Source: Streptomyces californicus
GTDB taxonomy: Bacteria; Actinomycetota; Actinomycetes; Streptomycetales; Streptomycetaceae
Reading direction: 5' to 3'
Length of the DNA stretch: 64,000 nt
Assembly (NCBI RefSeq): GCF_000717645.1
Contig: NZ_JNZZ01000006.1
Span: 124,001-188,000, forward strand
Below are positions 17,587-26,460 of this stretch, in pieces (positions within the stretch are counted from its first letter, which is position 1; each line of letters starts with the position of its first letter). The notes under the pieces were generated by a model, which made no database searches, was not told where the DNA came from, and was given only the letters and a program-made list of their open reading frames with translations. The position numbers were made by a program, and so were the translations under genes.

Positions 17587-18111
17587 TCAGGCCGGGTCGA
17601 GCGAGCGGCCCATGCAGACGTCGTCCACGTACCGGCCGTTCAGGAAGAACTCCCCGGGAAGGACCCCTTCGACGGCGAAGCCCTCGGAGGCGTACAGCGC
17701 GCGGGCGGGTTCGTTGTGGGCGAGGACCCGCAGGGTGATCCGGTTGGCGCCCCGGCGGCGGGCCTCGTCGCAGGCGGCGCGCACCAGGAGGCGCCCGACC
17801 CCGGCCCCGCGCGCCCAGCCGGCCACGGCGAGCCCGCGTATCTGGCGCACATGGGCGTTGGAGGCGAGCGGCGTGGGCGGGACGACCCGGACGTACCCGG
17901 CGACACGCGGAGCCCCGCCCTCCGCCTCGGCCGCCTCCGCCACGAGGAAGTCCTCCGGCGGGTGCCCCTCCTCGAAGAAGGGGCCGTACGGGGGCGTCGG
18001 CCGGGGCAGGACGGCGTGCAGGGTCGACCACGTGGACCGGTCGAGCTCGGCGAGCTCGGCCTCGTCGGCGGGCGCGGCGGGGCGGACGGCGATCAGCGGG
18101 AGTGCGGGCAT
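17587..18111 (-). CDS. GNAT-family N-acetyltransferase
   Basis: The 174-residue protein has the GNAT acetyl-CoA-binding segment VRQIRGLAVAGWARGAGVGRLL and the C-terminal strand region NEPARALYASEGFAVEGVLPG. The acetyl acceptor cannot be told from the sequence. It is divergent from the epimerase gene at 18174, with only 62 bases between the two starts. Confidence 0.85.
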   Translation of the reverse strand: MPALPLIAVRPAAPADEAELAELDRSTWSTLHAVLPRPTPPYGPFFEEGHPPEDFLVAEAAEAEGGAPRVAGYVRVVPPTPLASNAHVRQIRGLAVAGWARGAGVGRLLVRAACDEARRRGANRITLRVLAHNEPARALYASEGFAVEGVLPGEFFLNGRYVDDVCMGRSLDPA

Positions 18112-18173
18112 GGCAGCACTGTGCCACGCGGCGTTCCCCGTGTTCGAGCCCTTATCCGGGGCAGAATGGGCCC

Positions 18174-19076
18174 ATGCCGAGCTCCCGTATCGCCGTCAGC
18201 GGATCGTCCGGACTCATCGGAGCGGCGCTGGTGCGCTCGCTGCGCGCCGACGGGCACGAGGTGGCCCGCCTGGTGCGGCGGCCCGCCAGAACCGGTGACG
18301 AGGTCGAGTGGGACCCCAAGCGCGGTCAGGTGGACGCGGCCGGGCTCGTCGGCTGCGACGCCGTGGTCCACCTGGCCGGGGCCGGGGTGGGCGACCACCG
18401 CTGGACCGACGCCTACAAGCGGGAGATCCGCGACAGCCGGGTCCTGGGGACCGCCGCCGTCGCCGAGGCCGTCGCCTCGCTCGACGCCCCGCCCCGGGTG
18501 CTGCTCTCCGGATCCGCCATCGGCTTCTACGGCGACACGGGCAGCTCCCCGGTGGACGAGAGCGCGCCGCCCGGCGACGGCTTCCTCCCCTCGGTCTGCG
18601 AGGAGTGGGAGGCGGCCACCGCCGCCGCCGAGGAGGCGGGCGTACGGACCGTGCACGCCCGGACCGGTCTGGTCGTGGGCCGCGAGGGCGGGGCGTGGGG
18701 ACGGCTCTTCCCGCTGTTCCGGGCGGGGCTCGGCGGGAAGCTGGGCAACGGTCGGCAGTACTGGAGCTTCATCGCGCTGCACGACCACGTCGCGGCGCTG
18801 CGCCACATCCTGGACACCGAGTCGCTGACCGGGCCGGTGAACCTGACCGGGCCGAAGCCGGTCACCAACGCCGAGGTGACCGCCGCGATGGGCCGGGTGC
18901 TGCACCGCCCGACGCTGCTGCCGGCCCCGGCGCCCGCGCTGCGGCTGGCGCTCGGGGAGTTCGCGGAGGACGTGCTGGGCAGCCAGCGGGTGATCCCGGC
19001 GAAGCTGCTGGACTCCGGGTTCTCGTTCGCCTTCCCCGGCATCGACGAGGCGATCCGCGCCGCGCTGGACCGATGA
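18174..19076 (+). CDS. TIGR01777-family NAD(P)-binding epimerase/reductase (YfcH-like)
   Basis: The 300-residue protein begins MPSSRIAVSGSSGLIG, a Rossmann nucleotide-binding motif. It has the family segments VVHLAGAGVGDHRWT, LLSGSAIGFYGD and the C-terminal LGSQRVIPAKLLDSGF. The family is an atypical SDR of unknown substrate; some members are linked to cell-division phenotypes in cyanobacteria and plastids. The ATG at 18174 lies six bases after CAGAAT, a weak -10, so it may be leaderless. Confidence 0.88.
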   Translation: MPSSRIAVSGSSGLIGAALVRSLRADGHEVARLVRRPARTGDEVEWDPKRGQVDAAGLVGCDAVVHLAGAGVGDHRWTDAYKREIRDSRVLGTAAVAEAVASLDAPPRVLLSGSAIGFYGDTGSSPVDESAPPGDGFLPSVCEEWEAATAAAEEAGVRTVHARTGLVVGREGGAWGRLFPLFRAGLGGKLGNGRQYWSFIALHDHVAALRHILDTESLTGPVNLTGPKPVTNAEVTAAMGRVLHRPTLLPAPAPALRLALGEFAEDVLGSQRVIPAKLLDSGFSFAFPGIDEAIRAALDR

Positions 19077-19258
19077 GTCCGGCCGGGTGCGGCCGCTCCG
19101 CGTGGCGGGCGGCTGTGCGACCCCGTGCCCCGGTGCTCCCCGCCGCGCATCTGACCCAGTATCAGCCATCCTCCTAGCCTCGATGCGAACTCCGGCTTTC
19201 CGGGGGCCTGTTGGGGGGAATAACCCTCCACCAGTCGCACCGACTCGGGGAGGGGCAC

Positions 19259-20725
19259 GTGCGCAGCACGGCACACCACGCAGACGTGATCATCATCGGG
19301 GCCGGGATCGCCGGCCTGGCGGCGGCCCACCTGCTGATCAGGGCGGGGCTCGGCGTCAGTGTCCTGGAGGCCGAGCCCCGAGTGGGCGGCCGACTCGCCA
19401 CCGACACGGTGGACGGGTTCCGGCTCGACCGCCTCGGCCCGTTGCTCAACGGCGCCTGGCCCGAACTGACCGCCCCCCAGTGGCTCGGCGCCCTGGAGCT
19501 GCGGGAGTTCGCGCCCGGGGTCCTGGTGCACGGGGAGGGCCGCCGCCACCTCACCGGCGACCCACGGAGCGCGAGGGGCGCACTCAAGGCAGCGCGCACC
19601 TTATCGAGCGCCCCCTGGCCCCATCGCGCCCCCCGCACGCCGGGCGTTTCCCGCATGTCCCGGGTCTCCCGGGCCGCCGGGGGCTCCCCGGCGGCCTGGG
19701 CGTCCCGCACCTCCTGGCCGACACCGAGCGCGTACGGGAGCGAGCCCGGCGCTCCGGCGCGCGGCGGCGGCCGGGGCGGCGCGGTGACCGGCGCGATCGA
19801 CCGGGCCCGGCTGGGCGCGGCGCTGTCGCGGCTAGCGGCCACCGACGAGACCCGGCTGCTGGCCCGCCCGGAGCGGACGGCCGCCGAGGCGCTGCACGGG
19901 ACCGGGCTGCCCGCCCGGACGGTGGACGGCGTTCTGCGCCCCCTGCTCACGGCGCTGCTCAGCGATCCCGGGCTCACCACGTCGAGCCGGTACGCCGATC
20001 TCGCGCTGCGGGACTACGCGCGCGGCGGGCTGTGCGTACCGGCCGGGGGCTCGTCCGCCCTGCCGGAGCTGCTGGCCGCCGCGCTGCCGCCGGGGACGGT
20101 GCGCACGGGCGTCCATGTGACGGCCGTCGGCATCACCTCCGTACGGACCAAGGAGCACGGCGAGCTGGGGTGCCGTTCGCTGCTGCTGGCCACCGGGGCG
20201 GAGGCGGCGGCCGAGCTGCTGCCGGGTCTGCGGGTGCCGGCGTTCCACCCGGTGACGGTTTTGCACCACACCGCGCCGGCCCCGCCGCCCACGGGCCGGT
20301 CGCTGGTGCTGGACGGCGACCGGTCGGGCCCGGTGGCCCACACCGCCGTGATGAGCGAGGTCGATCCTTCGAGGGCGCCGGCGGGCCGGACGCTGGTGAC
20401 CTCGACGGTGCTCGGGGCGCCGCCGGCCGATCTGGACCGCTCGGTGCGGGCGCATCTGGCCACGCTGTACGGGGTGCCGACGGAGCGCTGGGAGCTGCTG
20501 GCGGCCCACCACGACCCGGAGGCGGTGCCCGCGATGGAGGCCCCGCACGATCCGCGCCGCCCGGTGCGGGTGCTGGCCGGGCTGTACGTGTGCGGCGACC
20601 ACCGCGACACCAGCTCGGTGCGGGGGGCGCTGCACTCGGGCCGACGGGCCGCGGAGGCGATCCTCGCCGACCTGGCCGTCCCGGGCGCGCACGAGGGGAG
20701 CCCGGGGCTGCCGGAGGCGGCGTAG
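19259..20725 (+). CDS. FAD-dependent oxidoreductase (amine-oxidase fold) with TTA codon and low-complexity insertion
   Basis: The 488-residue protein has the FAD-binding motif DVIIIGAGIAGLAAAHLL, followed by EAEPRVGGRLATDTVDGFRLDR. The C-terminal FAD segment is LYVCGDHRDTSSVRGALHSG. It resembles NAD(P)/FAD flavoproteins with an amine-oxidase domain; the substrate is unknown. Codon 115 is TTA (19601-19603), rare in Streptomyces and read only by the bldA tRNA, so translation may be limited to late growth. Directly after it, residues about 116-178 form a Pro/Ser/Arg/Gly-rich stretch that breaks the normal domain. GGGGAGGGG precedes the GTG at 19259. The stop region is copied in the repeats downstream. 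Confidence 0.82.
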   Translation: MRSTAHHADVIIIGAGIAGLAAAHLLIRAGLGVSVLEAEPRVGGRLATDTVDGFRLDRLGPLLNGAWPELTAPQWLGALELREFAPGVLVHGEGRRHLTGDPRSARGALKAARTLSSAPWPHRAPRTPGVSRMSRVSRAAGGSPAAWASRTSWPTPSAYGSEPGAPARGGGRGGAVTGAIDRARLGAALSRLAATDETRLLARPERTAAEALHGTGLPARTVDGVLRPLLTALLSDPGLTTSSRYADLALRDYARGGLCVPAGGSSALPELLAAALPPGTVRTGVHVTAVGITSVRTKEHGELGCRSLLLATGAEAAAELLPGLRVPAFHPVTVLHHTAPAPPPTGRSLVLDGDRSGPVAHTAVMSEVDPSRAPAGRTLVTSTVLGAPPADLDRSVRAHLATLYGVPTERWELLAAHHDPEAVPAMEAPHDPRRPVRVLAGLYVCGDHRDTSSVRGALHSGRRAAEAILADLAVPGAHEGSPGLPEAA

Positions 20726-20847
20726 GCCGGGCTACGGGCCCGCCCGGGCGGGCCGGAGGCGGCGTAGACCGGGCTGCGTGGCCGTGGGCCCGGGGCCGCC
20801 CGCCGCGCGGGCCCGGGGCCGCCGGAGACGGCGTGGACCGAGCAACG
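20711..20847. repeat. Repeats copying the 3' end and stop codon of the FAD oxidoreductase gene
   Basis: The 26 bases at 20711-20736, which contain the TAG stop of the upstream gene, recur at 20753-20778 with two mismatches. They recur more weakly at 20822-20847. Core motif: CCGGAGGCGGCGTAG. More diverged GCCGCCCGGG blocks continue to about 20915. Confidence 0.75.
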
Positions 20848-20915
20848 GGGTCGTGCGGGCCGCCTGGGCCGCCCGGGCCGCCCGGTGGGGCATGGACCGG
20901 CTGCGGGCACGTGGC

Positions 20916-20961
20916 CCCGGGGCCGCCCGGCGGCTTCCAGGAGCCGCCGGGCGGCCCCGGG
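20916..20961. terminator. Strong bidirectional hairpin between convergent genes
   Basis: A 20-bp perfect stem (arms 20916-20935 and 20942-20961) has the six-base loop TCCAGG. It abuts the stop codon of the minus-strand regulator gene and follows the plus-strand FAD gene. Confidence 0.85.
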
Positions 20962-22563
20962 TCAGCCGAGGGCGGCGACGCGGTCGCGGTAGCCGCGCAC
21001 GGCGACCGCGTCCCGGTACGGCTCCAGGCTGCGCTCGAAGGCGCGTACGTACTCCGTGGCCCGCACCGAGCGCATCTCCGCCGCCTGCTGGGCCGCCTCC
21101 GCGCCCAGCTGGCACGCCTGCTCCAGCTCGCCGAGGCCGAGCCGCGCCGAGGCCAGCACCACCCGGCAGAACAGCCTGCTCCGGGCGTACGCCGGGGCGC
21201 GGAGCTGGAGCGACCGCTCGGCGTGCTGGGCAGCGGCCCGGTACTGCTGGAGGTCGCGGTGGCAGTGGCCCAGCTCGTCCGCGAGCTGGGCCTCGTCGAA
21301 GGTGCGGGCCCAGGGCGGGGTGTCGTCGCCGGGGCGCGCGGTCTCCATGGCGTGCTCGGCCCGGCTCAGGGCGGCGGTGCAGGAACGGGCCTCGCCGAGC
21401 ACCCCGTGCCCGCGCGCCTCGACCGCGTGCAGGAGCGCCTGGACGAGCGGCGGGGCGGACGAGCCGATGCCCTGCTGGGCCACCCGGGCGAGCTGGACGG
21501 CCTCCCTGCCGTGCCCGAGGTAGATCGCCTGGCGGCTCATCGTGAGCAGCACGTAGGCGCCGTAGCCCCGGTCGCCGGCGGCCTGGGCGAGCCGTAGCGC
21601 CTGGACGAAGTACCGCTGCGCGAGGCCGTGCGCGGCGATGTCGTACGAGGTCCAGCCGGCCAGCCGGGTCAGGTCGGCGACGGCGGCGAACAGCCGTCGC
21701 CCGGTGGTCTCGCCGTACGTGCCCCGGAGCATCGGCTCGGCCTCGTGCTCCAGGTAGCGCACGAGGGCCTGCCGGGCGTGGCCGCCGCCGTAGGCGTGGT
21801 CGAGGGTGCGGAAGAGCTCGCCGACCGAGCGGAGGGCCGCGACGTCCCCGGCGCCGACCCGCTGCCCGGCGCCCCGGTCCGTCTGGCGCTGGCGCGGGAC
21901 CACGGGCAGCGCCCCGTTCCCGGGGTGCGCCCCGGCGGGCGGGTGCGTGCCGTTCGGGTGGGTGGCGGGCGGGCCGGACGGCGTCGGCCGCTGATGGCCC
22001 GCCGACGGGCGCGGCAGGGCCCGGACCTCGGTGCGCTGCGTGCCGTCCGGGCGGCCCGGCGCGGCGGCCGGCGCCTCTCCCCCGGCGGCCCGGCGGGCGG
22101 CGCCGCCGTCGCGGGCCACCCATTCGTCGGCCCGGCCGATGAGCCAGTCGCGGCTGGGGACGACGAGTCCGGCCGGGGTGAAGGCGATCTTGCGCAGCTC
22201 GGTGTGGGTGCCGGAGTCCTTGCGCCATAGCCCGCTGACGATGTCGACGGCCTCGGCGGGGGTGGCCGCGAACTCCAGTCCCGCGTAGACGGGCGCGCAG
22301 GCGTCCAGCCCGAGGTCCTGGGCGGTGAGCCGCCGCCCGAGCCGCCGGGTGAAGACCTCCGCGATCAGGGCGGGGGTGGTGCCGCGCGGCTGCTGGCCCC
22401 GGAGCCAGCGCGTCACGGAGGTCTTGTCGTACCGCAGGTCCAGGCCGTGTTCGAGGCCGAGCTGGTCGACGCGGCGGGCCAGGCCGGCGTGCGAGAACCC
22501 GGCTTCGGCGATGAGCGAGGCGAGCCGACGGTTGGGCGTGCGCTGCGGGGGTCGTTCCGACAT
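20962..22563 (-). CDS. HTH/TPR-type regulatory protein (NsdA-like)
   Basis: The 533-residue cytosolic protein starts MSERPPQRTPNRRLASLIAE and has an N-terminal helix-turn-helix-like region (SHAGLARRVDQLG, then YDKTSVTRWLRGQQPRG). The C-terminal about 300 residues are helical repeats of TPR type (LEHEAEP, ERSLQLRAPAYARS and similar). The architecture matches streptomycete regulators related to NsdA, some of which repress antibiotic production and sporulation. A Pro/Gly/Ala-rich segment (about residues 134-215) separates the two parts. The gene is divergent from lipB across 300 bases, and its targets cannot be told from sequence. Confidence 0.75.
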   Translation of the reverse strand: MSERPPQRTPNRRLASLIAEAGFSHAGLARRVDQLGLEHGLDLRYDKTSVTRWLRGQQPRGTTPALIAEVFTRRLGRRLTAQDLGLDACAPVYAGLEFAATPAEAVDIVSGLWRKDSGTHTELRKIAFTPAGLVVPSRDWLIGRADEWVARDGGAARRAAGGEAPAAAPGRPDGTQRTEVRALPRPSAGHQRPTPSGPPATHPNGTHPPAGAHPGNGALPVVPRQRQTDRGAGQRVGAGDVAALRSVGELFRTLDHAYGGGHARQALVRYLEHEAEPMLRGTYGETTGRRLFAAVADLTRLAGWTSYDIAAHGLAQRYFVQALRLAQAAGDRGYGAYVLLTMSRQAIYLGHGREAVQLARVAQQGIGSSAPPLVQALLHAVEARGHGVLGEARSCTAALSRAEHAMETARPGDDTPPWARTFDEAQLADELGHCHRDLQQYRAAAQHAERSLQLRAPAYARSRLFCRVVLASARLGLGELEQACQLGAEAAQQAAEMRSVRATEYVRAFERSLEPYRDAVAVRGYRDRVAALG

Positions 22564-22863
22564 CAGCTGTACGGTCTCCTGCCTTCGGGGCCGACCGGGC
22601 AGCCCTCATGGGAACGGCGCGAATGTAGCGGCCTCCGGAGCGGTCGCAGCCGCCCTTTGCTCCACGTTCATCCGATCGTGTGAGGATTCCGGGCAGAGCT
22701 GACGGAAACGCCCGAGACGTGGAAGGGGGCGGGGCGGCCTCTCCACCTGCCGGGGAGCCGTCCGGGTGACGGCCGTACAGTGGATACGGGCGCGATCAGT
22801 GCAGGGCGCCGTCATCCCGGGGACACCCCTCCGGGCACACGGAGCCCGCGTAGGGAGGCATCG
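22564..22863. other. Divergent intergenic region between the TPR regulator and lipB
   Basis: These 300 bases hold both promoters. TACATT (minus strand, 22622-22627) and TACAGT (plus strand, 22776-22781) are possible -10 elements for the regulator and lipB respectively, but neither has a convincing -35. I see no repeats or coding frame. Confidence 0.3.
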
Positions 22864-23727
22864 GTGAGCGAGCTGCGGTTCGTCCGTCTGGGCTTCGGCG
22901 AACAGGCCGTCGAGTACACGGAGGCTTGGCAGAAGCAGCGTGAGGTGCACGCGGACCGGTTCGAGGACCGGATCCCGGACACCTGTCTGCTCCTGGAGCA
23001 CCCGCCCGTCTACACCGCGGGGCGTCGCACCGCCGACAGCGAGCGTCCGCTGGACGGTACGCCGGTGATCGACGTCGACCGCGGCGGGAAGATCACCTGG
23101 CACGGCCCCGGCCAGCTCGTCGGCTATCCGATCCAGAAGCTGCCGCGTCCGGTCGACGTCGTCGCGCACGTGCGCCGGCTGGAGGACGCGCTGATCCTCA
23201 CGGCCACCGAGTTCGGCGTGGAGACCACCCGGATCGAGGGCCGCAGCGGCGTCTGGGTGCTCGGCGACCCGGTCGAGCAGCGGCAGGCGCTGGGCGGGCT
23301 GTCGCTGGACTTCGACCCCCGGGTCGAGGACGAGGAGTTCGACGCGCGGCTGAACGGCCCGGAGTACGCCCCGTCCAACGCCGGCCAGCGCCGCGAGGAC
23401 CGCAAGCTGGCCGCGATCGGCATCCGGGTCGCCAAGGGCGTCACGATGCACGGCTTCTCGCTGAACGTGAACCCGGACAACACCTGGTTCGACCGGATCG
23501 TGCCGTGCGGCATCCGGGACGCGGGAGTCACCTCGCTCTCCAACGAGCTCGGCCGGGAGATCACGATCGAGGAGGTGCTGCCGGTGGTCGAGAAGCACCT
23601 GCGGAACATCCTGGAGAACGCGGAACTCGCGCCGCGCGAGATCGTCCCGGCGGAAGCACCGCCCGCCGGGCAGCCGGTACGGGAGACGGCCGGGCGGCAG
23701 ACGGCCGCGGCGCCCGCACCGGCGTAG
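22864..23727 (+). CDS. lipB: Octanoyl-[acyl-carrier-protein]-protein octanoyltransferase
   Basis: LipB moves octanoate from acyl carrier protein to the lipoyl lysines of E2 and GcvH, the first step of lipoate assembly. The 287-residue sequence shows [12 protein letters not shown], the [14 protein letters not shown] motif, KLAAIGIRV with the catalytic Lys, and [13 protein letters not shown] with the catalytic Cys. About 35 Pro/Ala-rich residues extend beyond the domain. The GTG at 22864 has GGGAGG at 22854-22859. lipA follows 304 bases downstream on the same strand. Confidence 0.94.
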   Translation: MSELRFVRLGFGEQAVEYTEAWQKQREVHADRFEDRIPDTCLLLEHPPVYTAGRRTADSERPLDGTPVIDVDRGGKITWHGPGQLVGYPIQKLPRPVDVVAHVRRLEDALILTATEFGVETTRIEGRSGVWVLGDPVEQRQALGGLSLDFDPRVEDEEFDARLNGPEYAPSNAGQRREDRKLAAIGIRVAKGVTMHGFSLNVNPDNTWFDRIVPCGIRDAGVTSLSNELGREITIEEVLPVVEKHLRNILENAELAPREIVPAEAPPAGQPVRETAGRQTAAAPAPA

Positions 23728-23734
23728 CGGCACA

Positions 23735-23860
23735 AGCCGGGCGGTCCGTGCGGGCCGACGGTACGGGCAGCCGGGCCTACCCGGTCGCACGGACGGCTGT
23801 GCGTACCGGTCGTACGGGCAGCCGTGCGTACCGGCCAGTAGCTCCGGTCGGCGCCCGCCG
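23735..23860. repeat. Degenerate repeats with GTACGGGCAGCCG / GTGCGTACCGG motifs
   Basis: ACGGTACGGGCAGCCGGG, TCGTACGGGCAGCCGTG and two copies of TGTGCGTACCGG or CGTGCGTACCGG recur at about 25-31-base intervals after the lipB stop. The array is short and diverged. The remainder of the gap holds the lipA promoter. Confidence 0.55.
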
Positions 23861-23899
23861 ACCGGGAATAGGCCCCGTCGGCCGCAGGTTGGCCAGACG

Positions 23900-23928
23900 T
23901 AGGACCGTCTGATGTAGGGGCGTACCCT
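23900..23928 (+). promoter_or_regulatory. Probable lipA promoter
   Basis: TAGGAC (23900-23905), a 17-base spacer and TACCCT (23923-23928) predict a transcript start near 23935. That lies downstream of the upstream in-frame GTG at 23930 and so favours the lipA start at 24032. Confidence 0.4.
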
Positions 23929-24031
23929 GGTGTCCGCCGAAGAATCGAAAGCGAATACCGCGCGAGTACCTCGCGAATCCCACGCGAAGCCCGCGGATCC
24001 AACGCAGCAGAAAGCAAAGGGGAGTGCCGGA

Positions 24032-25021
24032 GTGTCCGCTGTCGCACCCGACGGGCGCAAGATGCTGCGCCTGGAGGTCCGAAACAGCCAGACCCCCATC
24101 GAGCGCAAGCCCGAGTGGATCAAAACGCGGGCGAAGATGGGCCCCGAGTACAAGCAGCTCCAGCAGCTGGTGAAGGGCGAGGGCCTGCACACGGTCTGCC
24201 AGGAGGCGGGCTGTCCCAACATCTTCGAGTGCTGGGAGGACCGCGAGGCCACCTTCCTCATCGGCGGCGACCAGTGCACCCGGCGCTGCGACTTCTGCCA
24301 GATCGACACGGGCAAGCCGCAGGCGCTCGACCGCGACGAGCCCCGCCGCGTCGGCGAGTCCGTCGTCACGATGGACCTGAACTACGCCACCATCACCGGC
24401 GTCGCCCGCGACGACCTGGAGGACGGCGGGGCCTGGCTGTACGCCGAAACGGTCCGCCAGATCCACACGCTCACCGCGGAGCGGGAGGCCGGCGCGACCA
24501 AGGTCGAGCTGCTGATCCCCGACTTCAACGCGGAGCCCGAGCAGCTCGCCGAGGTCTTCTCCTCGCGCCCCGAGGTGCTCGCGCACAACGTGGAGACCGT
24601 GCCGCGGATCTTCAAGCGCATCCGCCCCGGCTTCCGCTACGAGCGCTCCCTGGAGGTCATCACGCGGGCCCGCGAGGCCGGTCTGGTGACCAAGTCCAAC
24701 CTGATCCTCGGCATGGGCGAGACCCGCGAGGAGGTGAGCGAGGCGCTCCAGGACCTGTACGACGCGGGGTGCGAGCTCATCACCATCACGCAGTACCTGC
24801 GCCCCTCCGTGCGGCACCACCCGGTCGAGCGCTGGGTGAAGCCGATGGAGTTCGTCGAGCTGAAGGACGAGGCCGACGCGATCGGCTACTCCGGCGTGAT
24901 GTCGGGCCCGCTGGTGCGGTCCTCGTACCGCGCGGGACGTCTGTTCCAGCAGGCGATGGACGCGCGCGCCGGGGCCGGGAGCACCGCCGCCGGGGCCGTC
25001 CAGGCCGCGCCGGCCGTGTGA
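24032..25021 (+). CDS. lipA: Lipoyl synthase
   Basis: LipA is a radical SAM enzyme that inserts two sulfurs into protein-bound octanoyl groups. The 329-residue protein has the N-terminal Cys triad for the auxiliary cluster ([12 protein letters not shown]) and the radical SAM motif CTRRCDFC. The C-terminal family segment is [12 protein letters not shown]. The GTG at 24032 ([18 protein letters not shown]) is preferred over an in-frame GTG 34 codons upstream for two reasons. AAAGGGGAG lies just before it, and the predicted transcript starts after the upstream GTG. It acts after LipB on the E2 encoded 13 kb upstream. Confidence 0.95.
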   Translation: MSAVAPDGRKMLRLEVRNSQTPIERKPEWIKTRAKMGPEYKQLQQLVKGEGLHTVCQEAGCPNIFECWEDREATFLIGGDQCTRRCDFCQIDTGKPQALDRDEPRRVGESVVTMDLNYATITGVARDDLEDGGAWLYAETVRQIHTLTAEREAGATKVELLIPDFNAEPEQLAEVFSSRPEVLAHNVETVPRIFKRIRPGFRYERSLEVITRAREAGLVTKSNLILGMGETREEVSEALQDLYDAGCELITITQYLRPSVRHHPVERWVKPMEFVELKDEADAIGYSGVMSGPLVRSSYRAGRLFQQAMDARAGAGSTAAGAVQAAPAV

Positions 25022-25148
25022 ATCCGCTCACCGGCGGCCCTCGCGCGGCATCCGCGCTTCCGCGGCGGTCCGGACGCTTCCCGCAGGTCGGGAACGCGTA
25101 CGGACCGCTTCGGCGTGCACGGCGGCGGAATCAAGGCTTCATTGGTGT

Positions 25149-25177
25149 TTGACCGCCCGGTCACGCACTGGTAACAC
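25149..25177 (+). promoter_or_regulatory. Promoter of the 66-residue gene
   Basis: TTGACC (25149-25154), a 17-base spacer and TAACAC (25172-25177) lie about 115 bases upstream of the small gene. The -35 is near consensus; the -10 lacks the final T. Confidence 0.45.
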
Positions 25178-25291
25178 CGAACAGTGACCCTGGGTACACG
25201 GACGGCCGCACCGCCGCGGCCGCCGCCGGTCACCGCTTCCCGCACTCATCCGCGTCCCACAGACGCATCCGTTCCGAGGGGGAACACCACG

Positions 25292-25492
25292 ATGCAGGCC
25301 GCACCGGTCCGCGCCCACGCCCTTCCGTCCTTCACCACCGCCCTGCGCGCCGTCGAGTCGCTGCTGCTGAGCAGCGGCCAGCGCACGGCCCGCCGCAACG
25401 CCTGGACGGCCGTCCTGGAGGACCGCCGTCGCGCCAAGGACCGGGTGGAGGCCGAGTACGTCCTCGACGCGGTGGCCGACCACCGTTCCTAG
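25292..25492 (+). CDS. Conserved small basic protein, 66 residues
   Basis: The product begins MQAAPVRAHALPSFTTALRA and is mostly predicted helix, with a basic middle (SGQRTARRNAWTAVLEDRRR) and an acidic end (VEAEYVLDAVADHRS). GAGGGGGAA precedes the ATG, and a promoter is visible upstream. From memory, a small gene sits at this place, between lipA and the DUF4191 gene, in other streptomycetes. The amphipathic helix suggests protein or nucleic-acid binding, which is speculation. Confidence 0.65.
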   Translation: MQAAPVRAHALPSFTTALRAVESLLLSSGQRTARRNAWTAVLEDRRRAKDRVEAEYVLDAVADHRS

Positions 25493-25509
25493 GCCGCCCG
25501 CCCGCCACG

Positions 25510-25522
25510 TAAACTTCAGTAC
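25510..25522 (+). promoter_or_regulatory. Leaderless -10 of the DUF4191 gene
   Basis: TAAACT at 25510-25515 is followed by seven bases and then the ATG at 25523. There is no ribosome binding site, fitting a leaderless transcript. It lies only 18 bases after the stop of the small upstream gene. Confidence 0.6.
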
Positions 25523-26230
25523 ATGGCGAGGAAGGCAAAAACTGAAGGCGCGGACAGCGCCGAGAACGCGGGGCGTCTCAAGCAGATCGCTCTGACCTAC
25601 AAGATGACCAGGCGGACCGACAGCAAGATCGGTCTTGTCATCGCGGGTGTCGGAATCGCCACCTTCGGTGTCCTCCTCGGCATCGGTTTCGCGATCGGGC
25701 ACCCGGTCTATCTGGGCATCCTGGGCTTCGTGCTGGCCGTCCTCGCGATGGCGATCGTCTTCGGCCGCAGGGCCGAGCGGGCGGCGTTCGGACAGATGGA
25801 GGGGCAGCCGGGTGCGGCCGCCGCCGTGCTGGACCGGATCGGACGCGGCTGGACCACCACCCCGGCCGTGGCGATGAACCGCAGCCAGGACGTCGTCCAC
25901 CGCGCGGTCGGCAAGGCCGGCATCGTCCTGGTGGCCGAGGGCAACCCGAACCGGGTGAAGGGCCTCCTGGCGTCCGAGAAGAAGAAGATGGCCCGCATCG
26001 TGGTGGACGTGCCGGTGCACGACATCATCGTCGGCAACGGTGAGGGCCAGGTGCCGCTGAAGAAGGTCCGCACCAAGATGCTGAAGCTCCCCCGCGTCCT
26101 GACCGGCCCGCAGGTGACCACCACCAACGACCGGCTGCGCGCGATGGGCGACCTGATGAGCAACATGCCGCTGCCGAAGGGCCCGATGCCCAAGGGCATG
26201 CGGATGCCGCGCGGCGGAAAGATGCGCTGA
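25523..26230 (+). CDS. DUF4191 integral membrane protein
   Basis: The 235-residue protein has a basic N-terminus, two adjacent membrane helices (IGLVIAGVGIATFGVLLGIG and a second at about residues 65-85) and a long cytosolic C-terminal part rich in Lys, Gly and Met at the end (PKGPMPKGMRMPRGGKMR). It fits the actinobacterial DUF4191 family, whose function is unknown. Genes of this type commonly sit beside lipA and glnA in actinobacteria, as here. Confidence 0.85.
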   Translation: MARKAKTEGADSAENAGRLKQIALTYKMTRRTDSKIGLVIAGVGIATFGVLLGIGFAIGHPVYLGILGFVLAVLAMAIVFGRRAERAAFGQMEGQPGAAAAVLDRIGRGWTTTPAVAMNRSQDVVHRAVGKAGIVLVAEGNPNRVKGLLASEKKKMARIVVDVPVHDIIVGNGEGQVPLKKVRTKMLKLPRVLTGPQVTTTNDRLRAMGDLMSNMPLPKGPMPKGMRMPRGGKMR

Positions 26231-26252
26231 CCGCGCCCGCGGGCGTGAGAGA

Positions 26253-26293
26253 CGGGGCGGCCCGGGACCGATGATCGGTCCCGGGCCGCCCCG
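26253..26293. terminator. Bidirectional hairpin between DUF4191 and RDD genes
   Basis: A 20-bp perfect inverted repeat (26253-26272 and 26274-26293) has a one-base centre. Outside it, GAGAGACG is matched again by CGTCTCTC at 26300-26307. It lies 22 bases after the DUF4191 stop. Confidence 0.85.
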
Positions 26294-26460
26294 TTCGCCG
26301 TCTCTCCACCGCTCACCGCGCGGAGACCGCGTCCGGGCCGGGCCGCGCACGGAGAACGGGGATCGGTCCAGCCGGGCCGGGCCCAGCCGGACCGGACCGG
26401 GCCGTACGAGCGGGCCGTACGAGCGGGCCCCTCGTACGCCGAGTCCACAGCCGGACGTGG

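Noticed and set aside
19598..19790. Frameshift or pseudogene call for the FAD oxidoreductase
   Set aside because: The frame is intact on both sides of the odd segment and no other frame restores homology there, so I treat it as an in-frame insertion.
23930..24031. In-frame GTG at 23930 as the lipA start
   Set aside because: A TACCCT -10 at 23923-23928 places the transcript start after it, and a ribosome site precedes the GTG at 24032, where conserved lipA sequence begins.
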